A program made the position numbers and the translations under genes. Shown piece by piece: positions 26,486 through 34,748 of a stretch of 64,000 bases of DNA (positions are counted from its first letter, which is position 1; the number at the start of each line of letters is the position of its first letter). The notes under the pieces are model-generated. The model was not told where the DNA came from, made no database searches, and worked only from the letters and a program-made list of their open reading frames with translations. The stretch comes from UPXZ01 sp018055865 (GTDB lineage: Bacteria; Bacteroidota; Bacteroidia; Bacteroidales; Paludibacteraceae), in NCBI GenBank assembly GCA_964292695.1, contig CAXYWB010000003.1:8708-72707 (forward strand), written 5' to 3'.

Positions 26486-27190
26486 GTGGATTTTGCAGAA
26501 GGTGAAATTTTATATGTGAATAAGCCCCTGAACTGGACTTCATTCGATGTGGTGAATAAAATCCGTTGGCAAATTTCGCGTATTTTGAAAATTAAAAAGG
26601 TGAAGGTGGGGCATGCCGGTACTTTAGACCCACTGGCCACAGGAGTGATGATCATTTGTACCGGAAAAGCCACCAAAAGAATCGAGGAATTTCAGTATCA
26701 GACAAAAGAATACATTGCAACTCTTAAGTTGGGAGCTACTACTCCTTCGTTTGATCTGGAACATCCGGTAGATGAGCGATATCCGACAGAACATATCACC
26801 CGGGAACTGATTGACAGTATTATACCTGCTTTCAGGGGAGAAATCTGGCAGGTGCCTCCTGTGTATTCGGCAGTAAAAGTGGATGGCAAAAGAGCGTATA
26901 AATATGCACGTGAAGGACACGAAATTGAACTAAAACCTAAGTTATTGGTTATAGATGAGATAGAGATTCTTAATTTTGCATTACCCGTGTTGAAAATCAG
27001 GGTGGTTTGCAGCAAAGGTACATACCTGCGGGCACTAGCCCGCGATATTGGCAGGGCATTGCAAAGCGGAGCCCACCTGACGGCTCTCGAACGCACCCGA
27101 ATAGGCGATATTCGCCTGAATAATTGCCTGCAAATGGAGGAAGTGCTCAATCACATTTCCTGTGGCGGAATCAATGAAACAAAGAATTAG
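26486..27190 (+). CDS. truB: tRNA pseudouridine(55) synthase TruB
   Basis: TruB makes pseudouridine 55 in the T arm of tRNAs. The 234-residue protein has the catalytic Asp in VGHAGTLDPLATG, the KRAYKYAREG segment and the RVVCSKGTYLRALARDIG motif. The start appears to be GTG at 26486, three bases after the uppP stop, giving MDFAEGEILYVNKPLNWTS, the usual N-terminus; there is no nearby ATG. The protein lacks the PUA tail of the E. coli enzyme, as is common for short forms. Confidence 0.94.
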   Translation: MDFAEGEILYVNKPLNWTSFDVVNKIRWQISRILKIKKVKVGHAGTLDPLATGVMIICTGKATKRIEEFQYQTKEYIATLKLGATTPSFDLEHPVDERYPTEHITRELIDSIIPAFRGEIWQVPPVYSAVKVDGKRAYKYAREGHEIELKPKLLVIDEIEILNFALPVLKIRVVCSKGTYLRALARDIGRALQSGAHLTALERTRIGDIRLNNCLQMEEVLNHISCGGINETKN

Positions 27191-27308
27191 ACGAGGAAAA
27201 GGAGAAATATCTATCAGGAATAATCCTCATTCATTTTATTCAGAATAATATAAAAAAAGTATAAAGTTATTCTATTTGAATTCAAAATTAATTGAACTTT
27301 AGAAAAAT

Positions 27309-28358
27309 ATGAAATTATCACAATTCAAATTTAAGTTACCGGACGAATTGATAGCTCAACATCCCGCCAAGTTTCGCGACGAATCACGCCTGATGGTATT
27401 GAACCGAAAAACCGGAAAAATTGATCACAAAACATTCAAGGATATCCTCGATTATTTTGATGAAAATGATTTGTTTGTATTCAATGATACAAAAGTATTT
27501 CCGGCAAGGCTTTATGGGAACAAAGAAAAAACCGGTGCTCAAATTGAAGTCTTTTTGTTGCGCGAACTGAATCGTGATGGGCGTCTTTGGGATGTACTGG
27601 TAGAACCTGCCCGAAAAATCCGGATAGGCAATAAGCTTTATTTCGGCGAGGACGATACCATTGTGGCCGAAGTGATTGACAATACTACTTCACGTGGACG
27701 TACGCTTCGTTTTCTGTACGACGGCGATCATGAAACCTTCAGAACCGAACTATATAAACTGGGCGAAACTCCTCTGCCCAAGAACATTACACGTCCGGTA
27801 GAGCCCGATGATGTGGAAAATTTCCAGACTATTTTTGCCAAAAATATCGGAGCTGTTTCTGCACCGGCAGCCGGTCTGCATTTCAGCCGCGAACTGATGA
27901 AACGGATGGAAATTAAGGGAATTGATGTAGCTTTTCTGACATCACACATGAGTTTGGGTAATTTCCGCGAAATAGATGTGGAGGATCTTACTAAACATAA
28001 AATGGATTCGGAACAGATGGAAATCAAACCCGAAACCGCTGAAACAGTGAATAATGCCCACGATGAAGCCAGAAGAATATGTGCAGTTGGGGTAACTGTG
28101 ATGCGTGCTCTGGAATCGGTGGTAGGAACCGAAGGAAAAATAAAACCATTCAGCGGCTGGACCAATAAATTTATATTTCCACCCTATGATTTTACTGTAG
28201 CAAGTTCGATGGTGACTAATTTTCACCTCCCATATTCCACTTTACTAATGCTGACAGCTGCATTTGGCGATTACGACCACGTGATGCATGCCTATGATGT
28301 AGCTATTAAGGAGAAATATCAGTTCGGAGTATATGGCGATGCCATGCTGATCCAATAG
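27309..28358 (+). CDS. queA: tRNA preQ1(34) S-adenosylmethionine ribosyltransferase-isomerase QueA
   Basis: QueA transfers the ribose of SAM to preQ1 in tRNA, making epoxyqueuosine. The 349-residue protein has the standard elements: LPDELIAQHPA at the start, FNDTKVFPARL, the SAPAAGLHFS motif and the C-terminal TNFHLPYSTLLML. It follows truB after 118 bases with no terminator between, so it may share the string or have its own promoter. A strong terminator follows. Confidence 0.96.
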   Translation: MKLSQFKFKLPDELIAQHPAKFRDESRLMVLNRKTGKIDHKTFKDILDYFDENDLFVFNDTKVFPARLYGNKEKTGAQIEVFLLRELNRDGRLWDVLVEPARKIRIGNKLYFGEDDTIVAEVIDNTTSRGRTLRFLYDGDHETFRTELYKLGETPLPKNITRPVEPDDVENFQTIFAKNIGAVSAPAAGLHFSRELMKRMEIKGIDVAFLTSHMSLGNFREIDVEDLTKHKMDSEQMEIKPETAETVNNAHDEARRICAVGVTVMRALESVVGTEGKIKPFSGWTNKFIFPPYDFTVASSMVTNFHLPYSTLLMLTAAFGDYDHVMHAYDVAIKEKYQFGVYGDAMLIQ

Positions 28359-28378
28359 CTGAAGCTGATTTGAATCAA

Positions 28379-28414
28379 AAAAAAAATCCATCGGGAGACC
28401 GGTGGATTTTTTTT
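28379..28414. terminator. bidirectional terminator between queA and coaC
   Basis: AAAAAAAATCCATCGG and CCGGTGGATTTTTTTT make a stem of about 16 bp with a GAGA loop (one mismatched/G-T position). It ends both queA and the convergent pantothenate/CoA operon. Confidence 0.88.
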
Positions 28415-28441
28415 CGTTCATGCGTGAGATACTTTCCCGGG

Positions 28442-28972
28442 CTAAAGTGTTTCTTCTATACTATTCACAATGCGTTGCCAGGGCAGCAGTTTGCCACTAC
28501 CGGTATCACCACAGGCAAGTTCGCCGGTGTCGGTGCCAAATACCTGATAACCATATTCACGGAGTTTGCTGATGTTGTTTTGCACGATCTTGTTTTCATA
28601 CATCGCCGTGTTCATCGCCGGAAAAATAAGGGTGGGGCATTTTACTGCCATCGCCACAGTTGTTAGCATATCATCGGCTATCCCGTTAGCTATTTTACCT
28701 ATCACATTGGCCGTGGCGGGTACAATGACAAACAAATCAGCTTTTTTAGCCAGTTCTATATGTTTGGTGTCCCACTTATTTACGGTGTCAAACATATCGG
28801 TAATGACCTGATTGCCGGACATAGTACGGAAAGTAAGTGGTGTAACGAATTCCTGCGCCGATCGGGTCATTATCACTTCTACGTTGTATCCGTCTTTCTT
28901 CAGCTGATTCACTATTTCGATGGATTTGTAGCAGGCTATTCCACCTGTCACGCCTATTAGTATGTTTTTCAT
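28442..28972 (-). CDS. coaC: phosphopantothenoylcysteine decarboxylase (stand-alone CoaC)
   Basis: CoaC decarboxylates 4'-phosphopantothenoylcysteine with FMN. The 176-residue protein has GVTGGIACYKS, catalytic H71 in KHIELAKKADL, the PAMN motif with N121, and the reactive C154 in LACGD, all as in the N-terminal half of E. coli Dfp. Here it is a separate gene, downstream of coaB and overlapping it by four bases (ATGA). It is the last gene of the pantothenate/CoA operon. Confidence 0.92.
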   Translation of the reverse strand: MKNILIGVTGGIACYKSIEIVNQLKKDGYNVEVIMTRSAQEFVTPLTFRTMSGNQVITDMFDTVNKWDTKHIELAKKADLFVIVPATANVIGKIANGIADDMLTTVAMAVKCPTLIFPAMNTAMYENKIVQNNISKLREYGYQVFGTDTGELACGDTGSGKLLPWQRIVNSIEETL

Positions 28973-29751
28973 AATTTCGTGTCAAATAAGTGTTTAACAA
29001 TTGAATTTGCAATTTCTTTTTTTCCCGATGGCCGGGCAATTATTTTCCCCTTTTTAATCAGAATACCTTGGTGGTTGGTTTCTGAAATGTGACTCACTTC
29101 GTTGGCGAGAACCAGATCGCAATCGTTCTTTCGGGTGAGTCTCTCGGCTTCAAGCATCAGTTGTGATTCGTCAGTATTACTCAGCAGTTTAAATCCCACC
29201 AGAACGGTGTTTTTATTCTTTTTTTTTATCAACGAAATTATTTTTCTGGTTGTTGTAAGCCCCATCAGAATTTCACTTTCTGATGAAATTTTGGCACCTT
29301 CAGTAAATCGGCTTTCGGGTAGATAAAGAACTTTTTTGATTGCTTCCTCTGTCATGTTCTTATAAGTTTGAAATAAATCGAAAAGTTCACTTGCCATTTT
29401 TTCAAGACTTACGGCATAAGAAAACGTAAAGTCAGATACAGCCATGGAATGAATAAAATGCGTAATTGTCACATTATCCATCAGATTTTCTACTGCATAG
29501 TAAGCACTTGCTGCATCCGTAACCGGAATAAAAGTGACGAAAGGTTTCTGGTTTTCACTCAAATCTTTTTTTGCAGCACTTTCAGTAAGGAGGTAGTAAA
29601 CATGAAAATCGGAATTTTTTTGTTGACCGAAACCTTCCAGCACCGCCTCCAGGCAATACCATCCCAGCGAGCCGGTACTCACATTGGTTATTTTTCTTAC
29701 ACCATCCATATTTTCGGAAGTTCCTCCGGCTGTGATTGCTATGTTGAGCAT
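28969..29751 (-). CDS. coaB: phosphopantothenate--cysteine ligase (stand-alone CoaB)
   Basis: CoaB joins cysteine to 4'-phosphopantothenate. The 260-residue protein starts with AITAGGTSENMDGVRKITN and STGSLG, the nucleotide-binding signature, and has HSMAVSDF and LVLANEV, matching AAVSD and VxN motifs of the family. In most bacteria, CoaB is the C-terminal half of a CoaBC fusion; a separate CoaB of this look is best known from streptococci and enterococci. It starts two bases after panD and overlaps coaC. The order coaB then coaC is opposite to the domain order of the fusion, so this is not a frameshifted fusion. Confidence 0.88.
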   Translation of the reverse strand: MLNIAITAGGTSENMDGVRKITNVSTGSLGWYCLEAVLEGFGQQKNSDFHVYYLLTESAAKKDLSENQKPFVTFIPVTDAASAYYAVENLMDNVTITHFIHSMAVSDFTFSYAVSLEKMASELFDLFQTYKNMTEEAIKKVLYLPESRFTEGAKISSESEILMGLTTTRKIISLIKKKNKNTVLVGFKLLSNTDESQLMLEAERLTRKNDCDLVLANEVSHISETNHQGILIKKGKIIARPSGKKEIANSIVKHLFDTKL

Positions 29752-29753
29752 GG

Positions 29754-30110
29754 CTAAAGTCTTTCGAGTATTGTATTGTCGTCGTTCAGCAAGAGTACTC
29801 TTGGCTCAAATCCGTTGGCTTCTTCGGGAGTCAGCTGCACATAAGCCATTACAATGATCTTATCGCCCGGTTGCACCAATCGGGCTGCAGCGCCGTTCAG
29901 ACAAATGATTCCACTGTTACGCGGGCCTTCTATCACGTAGGTTTCGAACCGGGCTCCGTTGTTGATGTTCACTATCTGCACTTTTTCATGAGGCAATAAG
30001 CCGGATTCATCCATTAAATGCCTGTCGATAGTGATACTGCCGGTATAATTTAAGTTGGCTTCGGTAACTGTAGCCCGATGCAACTTGGCTTTTAGCATTG
30101 TAAGTAACAT
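29754..30110 (-). CDS. panD: aspartate 1-decarboxylase PanD
   Basis: PanD makes beta-alanine from aspartate and uses a pyruvoyl group formed by self-cleavage. The 118-residue proenzyme has the cleavage site at G24-S25 in NYTGSITID, the KLHRATVTEA start and the INGAAARL-like LNGAAARLVQPGD. Its stop is two bases from the coaB start and it follows panC after 40 bases. Confidence 0.95.
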   Translation of the reverse strand: MLLTMLKAKLHRATVTEANLNYTGSITIDRHLMDESGLLPHEKVQIVNINNGARFETYVIEGPRNSGIICLNGAAARLVQPGDKIIVMAYVQLTPEEANGFEPRVLLLNDDNTILERL

Positions 30111-30150
30111 ATTTTTTAATTTACAATTTACAAATGAATTATTTAACTAT

Positions 30151-30996
30151 TCAACCAATTAATAAATTATTATCAATCAATCTTGTTTTTCCGAATTTTA
30201 CAGCTACTGCTGCAAGGGCATTATTATCAATTATTTCGATAGTTTCCAGGGAAGGATAATCGTAAATGCTCACATAATCAATTGCAGCTAAGGGCATTTC
30301 GTTTATTTTGTTTGTAATTATCTCAATCAGGCTATCCACATTTCTTTCACCTTTTGAAAATGCTTCTTTCCCTTTTTCCAGCGCTTTGCTCAGCACTACG
30401 GCTTGCTCTCTTTCCTCGGCCGAAAGATAGGTATTTCTGGAGCTCATGGCCAATCCGTCTGCTTCGCGCACAATGGAGCAAATGATGAGTTCGATGTCCA
30501 TGTGCAGATCTTTCACCATTTTCATGAGTACAGTTGCTTGTTGTGCATCCTTTTGCCCAAAGTAGGCTCTGTCGGGCTTTACGATATTGAAAAGCATATT
30601 CACTACCGTGGTTACTCCCCTGAAATGAGAAGGTCTGGATGCTCCGCAAAGTACGCGTGTAATGTTTCCGGCTACCTCCACAAAAGTGGAGCTCCCGTTA
30701 GGGTACATTTCACTCACGGTTGGATAGAAAATTACATCTGCACCTGCTCCCATGGCCATTTCGGTGTCTCTTAATATGTTTCTGGGATAGGATTCGAAGT
30801 CCTCGTTGGGCCCAAACTGTGTGGGATTTACAAAAACGCTTACCACCACTATATCATTCCCGGTTTTTGCTCTCCGGATTAATGAAAGATGTCCTTCGTG
30901 AAGAAATCCCATCGTAGGAACTAACCCAACCGATTTTTGGGCTTTGCGCCAGTTGGCGAGGTGTTTCCTTAATTCGGGAATAGTTTCAAGTATCAT
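30151..30996 (-). CDS. panC: pantothenate synthetase PanC
   Basis: PanC condenses pantoate with beta-alanine using ATP. The 281-residue protein has the HIGH-like PTMGFLHEGHLSLI, VSVFVNPTQFGPNEDF, YFGQKDAQQ and EADGLAMSSRNTYLS signatures. It is between panB (three bases upstream) and panD. Confidence 0.96.
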   Translation of the reverse strand: MILETIPELRKHLANWRKAQKSVGLVPTMGFLHEGHLSLIRRAKTGNDIVVVSVFVNPTQFGPNEDFESYPRNILRDTEMAMGAGADVIFYPTVSEMYPNGSSTFVEVAGNITRVLCGASRPSHFRGVTTVVNMLFNIVKPDRAYFGQKDAQQATVLMKMVKDLHMDIELIICSIVREADGLAMSSRNTYLSAEEREQAVVLSKALEKGKEAFSKGERNVDSLIEIITNKINEMPLAAIDYVSIYDYPSLETIEIIDNNALAAVAVKFGKTRLIDNNLLIG

Positions 30997-30999
30997 TTT

Positions 31000-31830
31000 C
31001 TAAAAAAGTTTTTCTGAAATTTGAGGGTCAGAATCGTATGTGTGTTCCGGTGCAGGGAAATTACCCTGTTGAACGCCGGAGATGTATGACTGAACTGCGC
31101 TTACTATTTCCACGTTTAGTTTAGCAAATTGTTTAACAAATTTAGGTACAAAATCGTTGTACATTCCGAGCATATCGTTCACTACCAGCACTTGTCCGTC
31201 GCAATACCTGCCGGCTCCGATACCGATAACCGGGATTTTGATTGATTCGGTAATTTGTTTTGCCAGCTCTTCGGGCACGCCTTCAAGGGTAATGGCAAAT
31301 ACTCCGGATTTTTCCAGTGTTTTGGCATCCTCTATGATTTGGCGGGCACTTTCGGGATTTTTACCCTGCACTTTGAAACCTCCGAATGTATTTACAGATT
31401 GAGGTGTGAGACCTATGTGTCCCATCACCGGAATTTGCGATTGTACAATGGCCCGGATTGTGTCGGCAAAATAAACTCCGCCTTCAATTTTTACAGCTTC
31501 GGCACCACCTTCTTTTATAATTCTTCCGGCATTTCTGATGGCATCTTCTTTGGAAATGTGATAGGAAAGAAAAGGCATATCAGCAATCACAAAAGCCCGG
31601 CTTACGCCTCTCATTACTGCCCGGGTATGATAAATAATGTCATCGATGGTCACCGTAAGCGTGGAGTCATGTCCCTGAAAGACCATTCCGAGCGAGTCGC
31701 CTACCAGAATGGAGTCAATTCCGGCAGAATCTAATATTTTGGCCATGGAATAATCATACGCTGTAAGCATGGTGATTTTCCGATTTTCATCTTTGGCTAT
31801 CTGAAAGGATTTTACACTAAATTTTTTCAT
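31000..31830 (-). CDS. panB: 3-methyl-2-oxobutanoate hydroxymethyltransferase PanB
   Basis: PanB forms ketopantoate from ketoisovalerate and methylene-tetrahydrofolate. The 276-residue protein has the metal/substrate signatures VGDSLGMV, KIEGG and IGIGAG, with the conserved PVMGHIGLTPQSV. It lies six bases after the DUF2520 gene and three before panC. Confidence 0.96.
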   Translation of the reverse strand: MKKFSVKSFQIAKDENRKITMLTAYDYSMAKILDSAGIDSILVGDSLGMVFQGHDSTLTVTIDDIIYHTRAVMRGVSRAFVIADMPFLSYHISKEDAIRNAGRIIKEGGAEAVKIEGGVYFADTIRAIVQSQIPVMGHIGLTPQSVNTFGGFKVQGKNPESARQIIEDAKTLEKSGVFAITLEGVPEELAKQITESIKIPVIGIGAGRYCDGQVLVVNDMLGMYNDFVPKFVKQFAKLNVEIVSAVQSYISGVQQGNFPAPEHTYDSDPQISEKLF

Positions 31831-31836
31831 TTTCTC

Positions 31837-32670
31837 TTAATTTATTATTTCTTTCAACCGGAAGTCATTCAGCATTATCATTGTTTTAATTCCCAATGCC
31901 TTGTAAATTTCTACAGCCTCAGGCATTTCGTTTTGTAATTGTTGGAGATGAAGACTTACGGTGTTTTTGTCGCCCCGTTTTATCGGACCGGTAAGAGCAT
32001 CTTTACTTTCGAGATTTATGCAGTTTTCAATCACACTTTCAAGCAAAGGGAGGGTTGCTTTTTTAATGGTTTCTTTTTCAATTCCGATTTTTTCGAATAA
32101 GGAGTATGAACTGTCCAGCAGTGTTACCAGGTAATTGGACATCATGCAGCAGGCTGCGTGATACAGGCCTTTTTGCTTCCCGTCGATTGTCAAAACAGGA
32201 TTTCCAGTCATGCTGAAAAAGTCGTTTATTTCAATCCTTTCGTTTTCATCGTACTCAAGTGTGAACCAGGTTTCAGCCAGTTTTTCCACAGACGAAACAT
32301 CGCCACTGAAAGCCAGCAAAGGATGTGCACAGCATACCGAATGTCCTGTTGCTTTGATGGATTGCAGAATGTCGGTGGAGTTAACGCCGCTGGTGTGTAA
32401 AAAAAGCTTTTTCCCTGTTATTTGAGTAGAAAAACCGGCAATTTGCCTTGCAACATTCTCAATGGAGTCGTCGGAAGTAGTAATCCAAATCATGTGACTT
32501 TGGTTTATCAGTTCCACGAGATCGGTATAGGCGCGGGTACCTGTGATTTCGGCTGCGCGGACGGCGTGTTGGTGGTTACGGCTGTAGTATCCTTGTATCT
32601 CCAGACCTTTGGATTTGAAATATGCACCCAATGCTGTTGCTACTTTTCCGGCGCCTACAAAAGCAATCAT
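31837..32670 (-). CDS. DUF2520/Rossmann-like protein, candidate ketopantoate reductase (PanG-like)
   Basis: The 277-residue protein has an NAD(P)-binding start (MIAFVGAGKVATALGAYF) and the DUF2520 C-terminal domain with YHAACCMMSNYLVTLL and ALTGPIKRGD. It is the first gene of a tight operon followed, six bases later, by panB, panC, panD, coaB and coaC. The step missing from that set is reduction of ketopantoate to pantoate, normally done by PanE. PanG, an unrelated ketopantoate reductase known from Francisella and Enterococcus, belongs to this family as far as I recall. The reductase role is inferred from position and fold; the family call itself is firm. Confidence 0.8.
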   Translation of the reverse strand: MIAFVGAGKVATALGAYFKSKGLEIQGYYSRNHQHAVRAAEITGTRAYTDLVELINQSHMIWITTSDDSIENVARQIAGFSTQITGKKLFLHTSGVNSTDILQSIKATGHSVCCAHPLLAFSGDVSSVEKLAETWFTLEYDENERIEINDFFSMTGNPVLTIDGKQKGLYHAACCMMSNYLVTLLDSSYSLFEKIGIEKETIKKATLPLLESVIENCINLESKDALTGPIKRGDKNTVSLHLQQLQNEMPEAVEIYKALGIKTMIMLNDFRLKEIIN

Positions 32671-32713
32671 TCCTTTGAAAAATTAGGAGTGGAAGAAATT
32701 TTTTTTCAAAGTG

Positions 32714-32744
32714 CAAAGGTACGAATAAATGTACGAAAGGACAA
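32714..32744 (-). promoter_or_regulatory. promoter of the pantothenate/CoA operon
   Basis: On the minus strand TTG (32744-32742), 20 bp, then TACCTTTG (32721-32714), 43 bp before the first ATG. It separates this operon from dnaX, which is transcribed in the same direction upstream. Confidence 0.72.
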
Positions 32745-32791
32745 TTAATTTACTGCACTTCGCACTGTAAAGAAGAAAGAAAGGGATATTC

Positions 32792-34585
32792 TCAATCGAT
32801 TTCCATGTCAAGATTTTTACGCAGTCTTTCCAGATTCGGGTAATCCTTTGCCATTCTTTTGTATATTTCCTGAGGCGATTGATGTTTCTTGAAATCGTTT
32901 TCTGGAGCTAATTCTATGTGCAGTTTGATGGAGTCGTTGTTCAGCTCTTTGCGTAGAAAAGTCATTAGGTTCATTTGCATCAGCTCTTTTTCCTGAAACT
33001 TGTTATCTACCAGTACTTTAATAGTGTTCTCGTCCGTTAGTTCGGGATAATGTTTTTCCAGAAAAGCTTTTGTACCCGGATCTTCGTCGTGCAGGGCGAT
33101 GTATGCTTTCCATTTAGCCTCCAGATCATCGTTTGTAAATGATTTTGACTTTTTTTCATCAACAGCAGGTTCCGCGAGCAGACTTGAGGTATCCTGACTT
33201 TCGCTTCGCAACGAGGATATGGAGATGCTTACCGGACGCTGGAATCTAACATCCGTGCTTACAGGTGCAGTGGGTTTGGTCTCGTGCGCTTCCTGTTTTT
33301 CTTTGTTTTCTGTTGTTCGGATTTCAGGTTCGGTTTTTTTCGGTTGCGCTTCCGGTTTCACTTCTGAAGCTGAAGTTGAAACTGTTGGAGCACTTGCAGC
33401 CGGAGTCTTTCCGGATAGTTGATTCGTTTCTGATGCCTGTACAGTTTTCTGCAGAGGATTTTTATCTGTTTCAGTCAGTATTTTTTTTTTATTGTCGGCA
33501 AGCTGACAAATCCGAATCAATGCAAGTTCTACCAGCAGTCGTTTGTTTTTGCTTATCCGGTAATTCAAATCACAGTCGTTACTTATTTTCAATGCCGAAA
33601 AGATAAATTCGGCCGGACAGTCTGCCGCCTGGAGTTTGTAGCGCTGGGCTATTTCTGCACCCACCTCCAGAAGCTGAATGGTTATTGGATCTTTGCAAAC
33701 AAGCACATCGCGGAGGTGCGAGCTGAATCCGGTTATAAAATGCTGAGCGTCAAAGCCTTTGTTGAGCACTTCGTCGAAAATAAGCAGCGAATCGCTTACC
33801 TTCCCTTCGAGCACGGAGTGGGTAAGTCTGAAATAGTACTCGTAATCGAGCACATTGAGGTTTTCGATTACATTTTGATACGTAATATGATTGCCCGAAA
33901 AACTGACAAGCTGATCGAAAATAGAGAGTGCATCGCGCATCCCGCCGTCACTTTTCTGAGCGATAATGTTCAGAGCGCTGTCTTCAATCATCACATGTTC
34001 CTCGCCGGCCACGTATTTCAGATGGTTGACTGTGTCGGTAATGGAAATGCGGTTGAAGTCGTAAATCTGGCAACGGGAGAGGATTGTTGGAATGATTTTA
34101 TGTTTTTCGGTCGTAGCCAGGATGAAAATGGCGTGAGCCGGCGGTTCTTCCAGAGTTTTGAGAAAAGCATTGAAAGCACCCTGCGACAGCATGTGAACCT
34201 CGTCGATGATGTAAACGCTGTATCGGCCTATCTGCGGTGGCACCCGCACCTGATCGGTCAGCGAACGGATGTCGTCCACGCCATTGTTGGACGCAGCATC
34301 CAGTTCGTGTATGTTGTACGACCGCTGTTCGTTGAACGATTTGCAGGATTCGCACTGGTTGCAGGCTTCGTTATCTTCCGTCAGGTGTTCGCAGTTGATT
34401 GTTTTGGCAAAAATTCGGGCGCAGGTGGTTTTTCCCACTCCGCGCGGACCACAAAACAGATAGGCATGAGCCAGTTTGTTGCTTTTGATTGCGTTTTTCA
34501 GCGTGGTTGTCAGTGAATCCTGACCCACGACCGAACGAAAGGTGGCTGGACGATATTTTAAAGCCGATACAACGAAGGATTCCAT
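32792..34585 (-). CDS. dnaX: DNA polymerase III subunit gamma/tau
   Basis: DnaX is the ATPase motor of the clamp loader. The 597-residue tau-length product has Walker A GPRGVGKT (46-53), four zinc cysteines (C65, C75, C78, C81), IIDEVHML (about 126-133) and sensor and lid regions through residue 365. A Ser/Pro/Lys/Glu-rich linker (about 370-500) and a C-terminal tau domain follow. Codons 366-368 are AAA AAA AAA within a run of ten A (33481-33490 on the plus strand as T). A one-base slip in either direction ends translation within five codons, which would produce a gamma-like protein of about 370 residues. Confidence 0.95.
   Translation of the reverse strand: MESFVVSALKYRPATFRSVVGQDSLTTTLKNAIKSNKLAHAYLFCGPRGVGKTTCARIFAKTINCEHLTEDNEACNQCESCKSFNEQRSYNIHELDAASNNGVDDIRSLTDQVRVPPQIGRYSVYIIDEVHMLSQGAFNAFLKTLEEPPAHAIFILATTEKHKIIPTILSRCQIYDFNRISITDTVNHLKYVAGEEHVMIEDSALNIIAQKSDGGMRDALSIFDQLVSFSGNHITYQNVIENLNVLDYEYYFRLTHSVLEGKVSDSLLIFDEVLNKGFDAQHFITGFSSHLRDVLVCKDPITIQLLEVGAEIAQRYKLQAADCPAEFIFSALKISNDCDLNYRISKNKRLLVELALIRICQLADNKKKILTETDKNPLQKTVQASETNQLSGKTPAASAPTVSTSASEVKPEAQPKKTEPEIRTTENKEKQEAHETKPTAPVSTDVRFQRPVSISISSLRSESQDTSSLLAEPAVDEKKSKSFTNDDLEAKWKAYIALHDEDPGTKAFLEKHYPELTDENTIKVLVDNKFQEKELMQMNLMTFLRKELNNDSIKLHIELAPENDFKKHQSPQEIYKRMAKDYPNLERLRKNLDMEID
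33481..33490 (-). promoter_or_regulatory. A10 slippery run in dnaX (possible programmed slippage site)
   Basis: In the coding strand AAT is followed by ten A and then TACTGACTGA. The zero frame reads on as NKKKILTETD. One added A gives NKKKNTD and a TGA; one lost A gives NKKKY and a TGA. The run follows directly after the conserved clamp-loader core. Confidence 0.55.
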
Positions 34586-34621
34586 CTAAAGGTGTTTTTT
34601 AAAATAATTAAATACGAAATA

Positions 34622-34652
34622 CAAATATACACCTTTTTCATGAAAAATCAAA
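34622..34652 (-). promoter_or_regulatory. promoter of dnaX
   Basis: On the minus strand TTTG (34652-34649), 19 bp, then TATATTTG (34629-34622), an exact consensus fit, 36 bp before the dnaX ATG. Confidence 0.8.
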
Positions 34653-34748
34653 CTGCCAGCAGAAAGTGCAAAGCCGGACTTCAGCTAATTTCCTGCCTGT
34701 TTCTTTCTGATAAAAAAACCTTAAAATCCACTCTAATTGGCAGAAGAC

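Noticed and set aside
28442..29751. coaB and coaC as one CoaBC gene broken by a frameshift
   Set aside because: In the fusion the CoaC part comes first. Here coaB is upstream of coaC, each has its own start, and they overlap by ATGA, so they are two intact genes.
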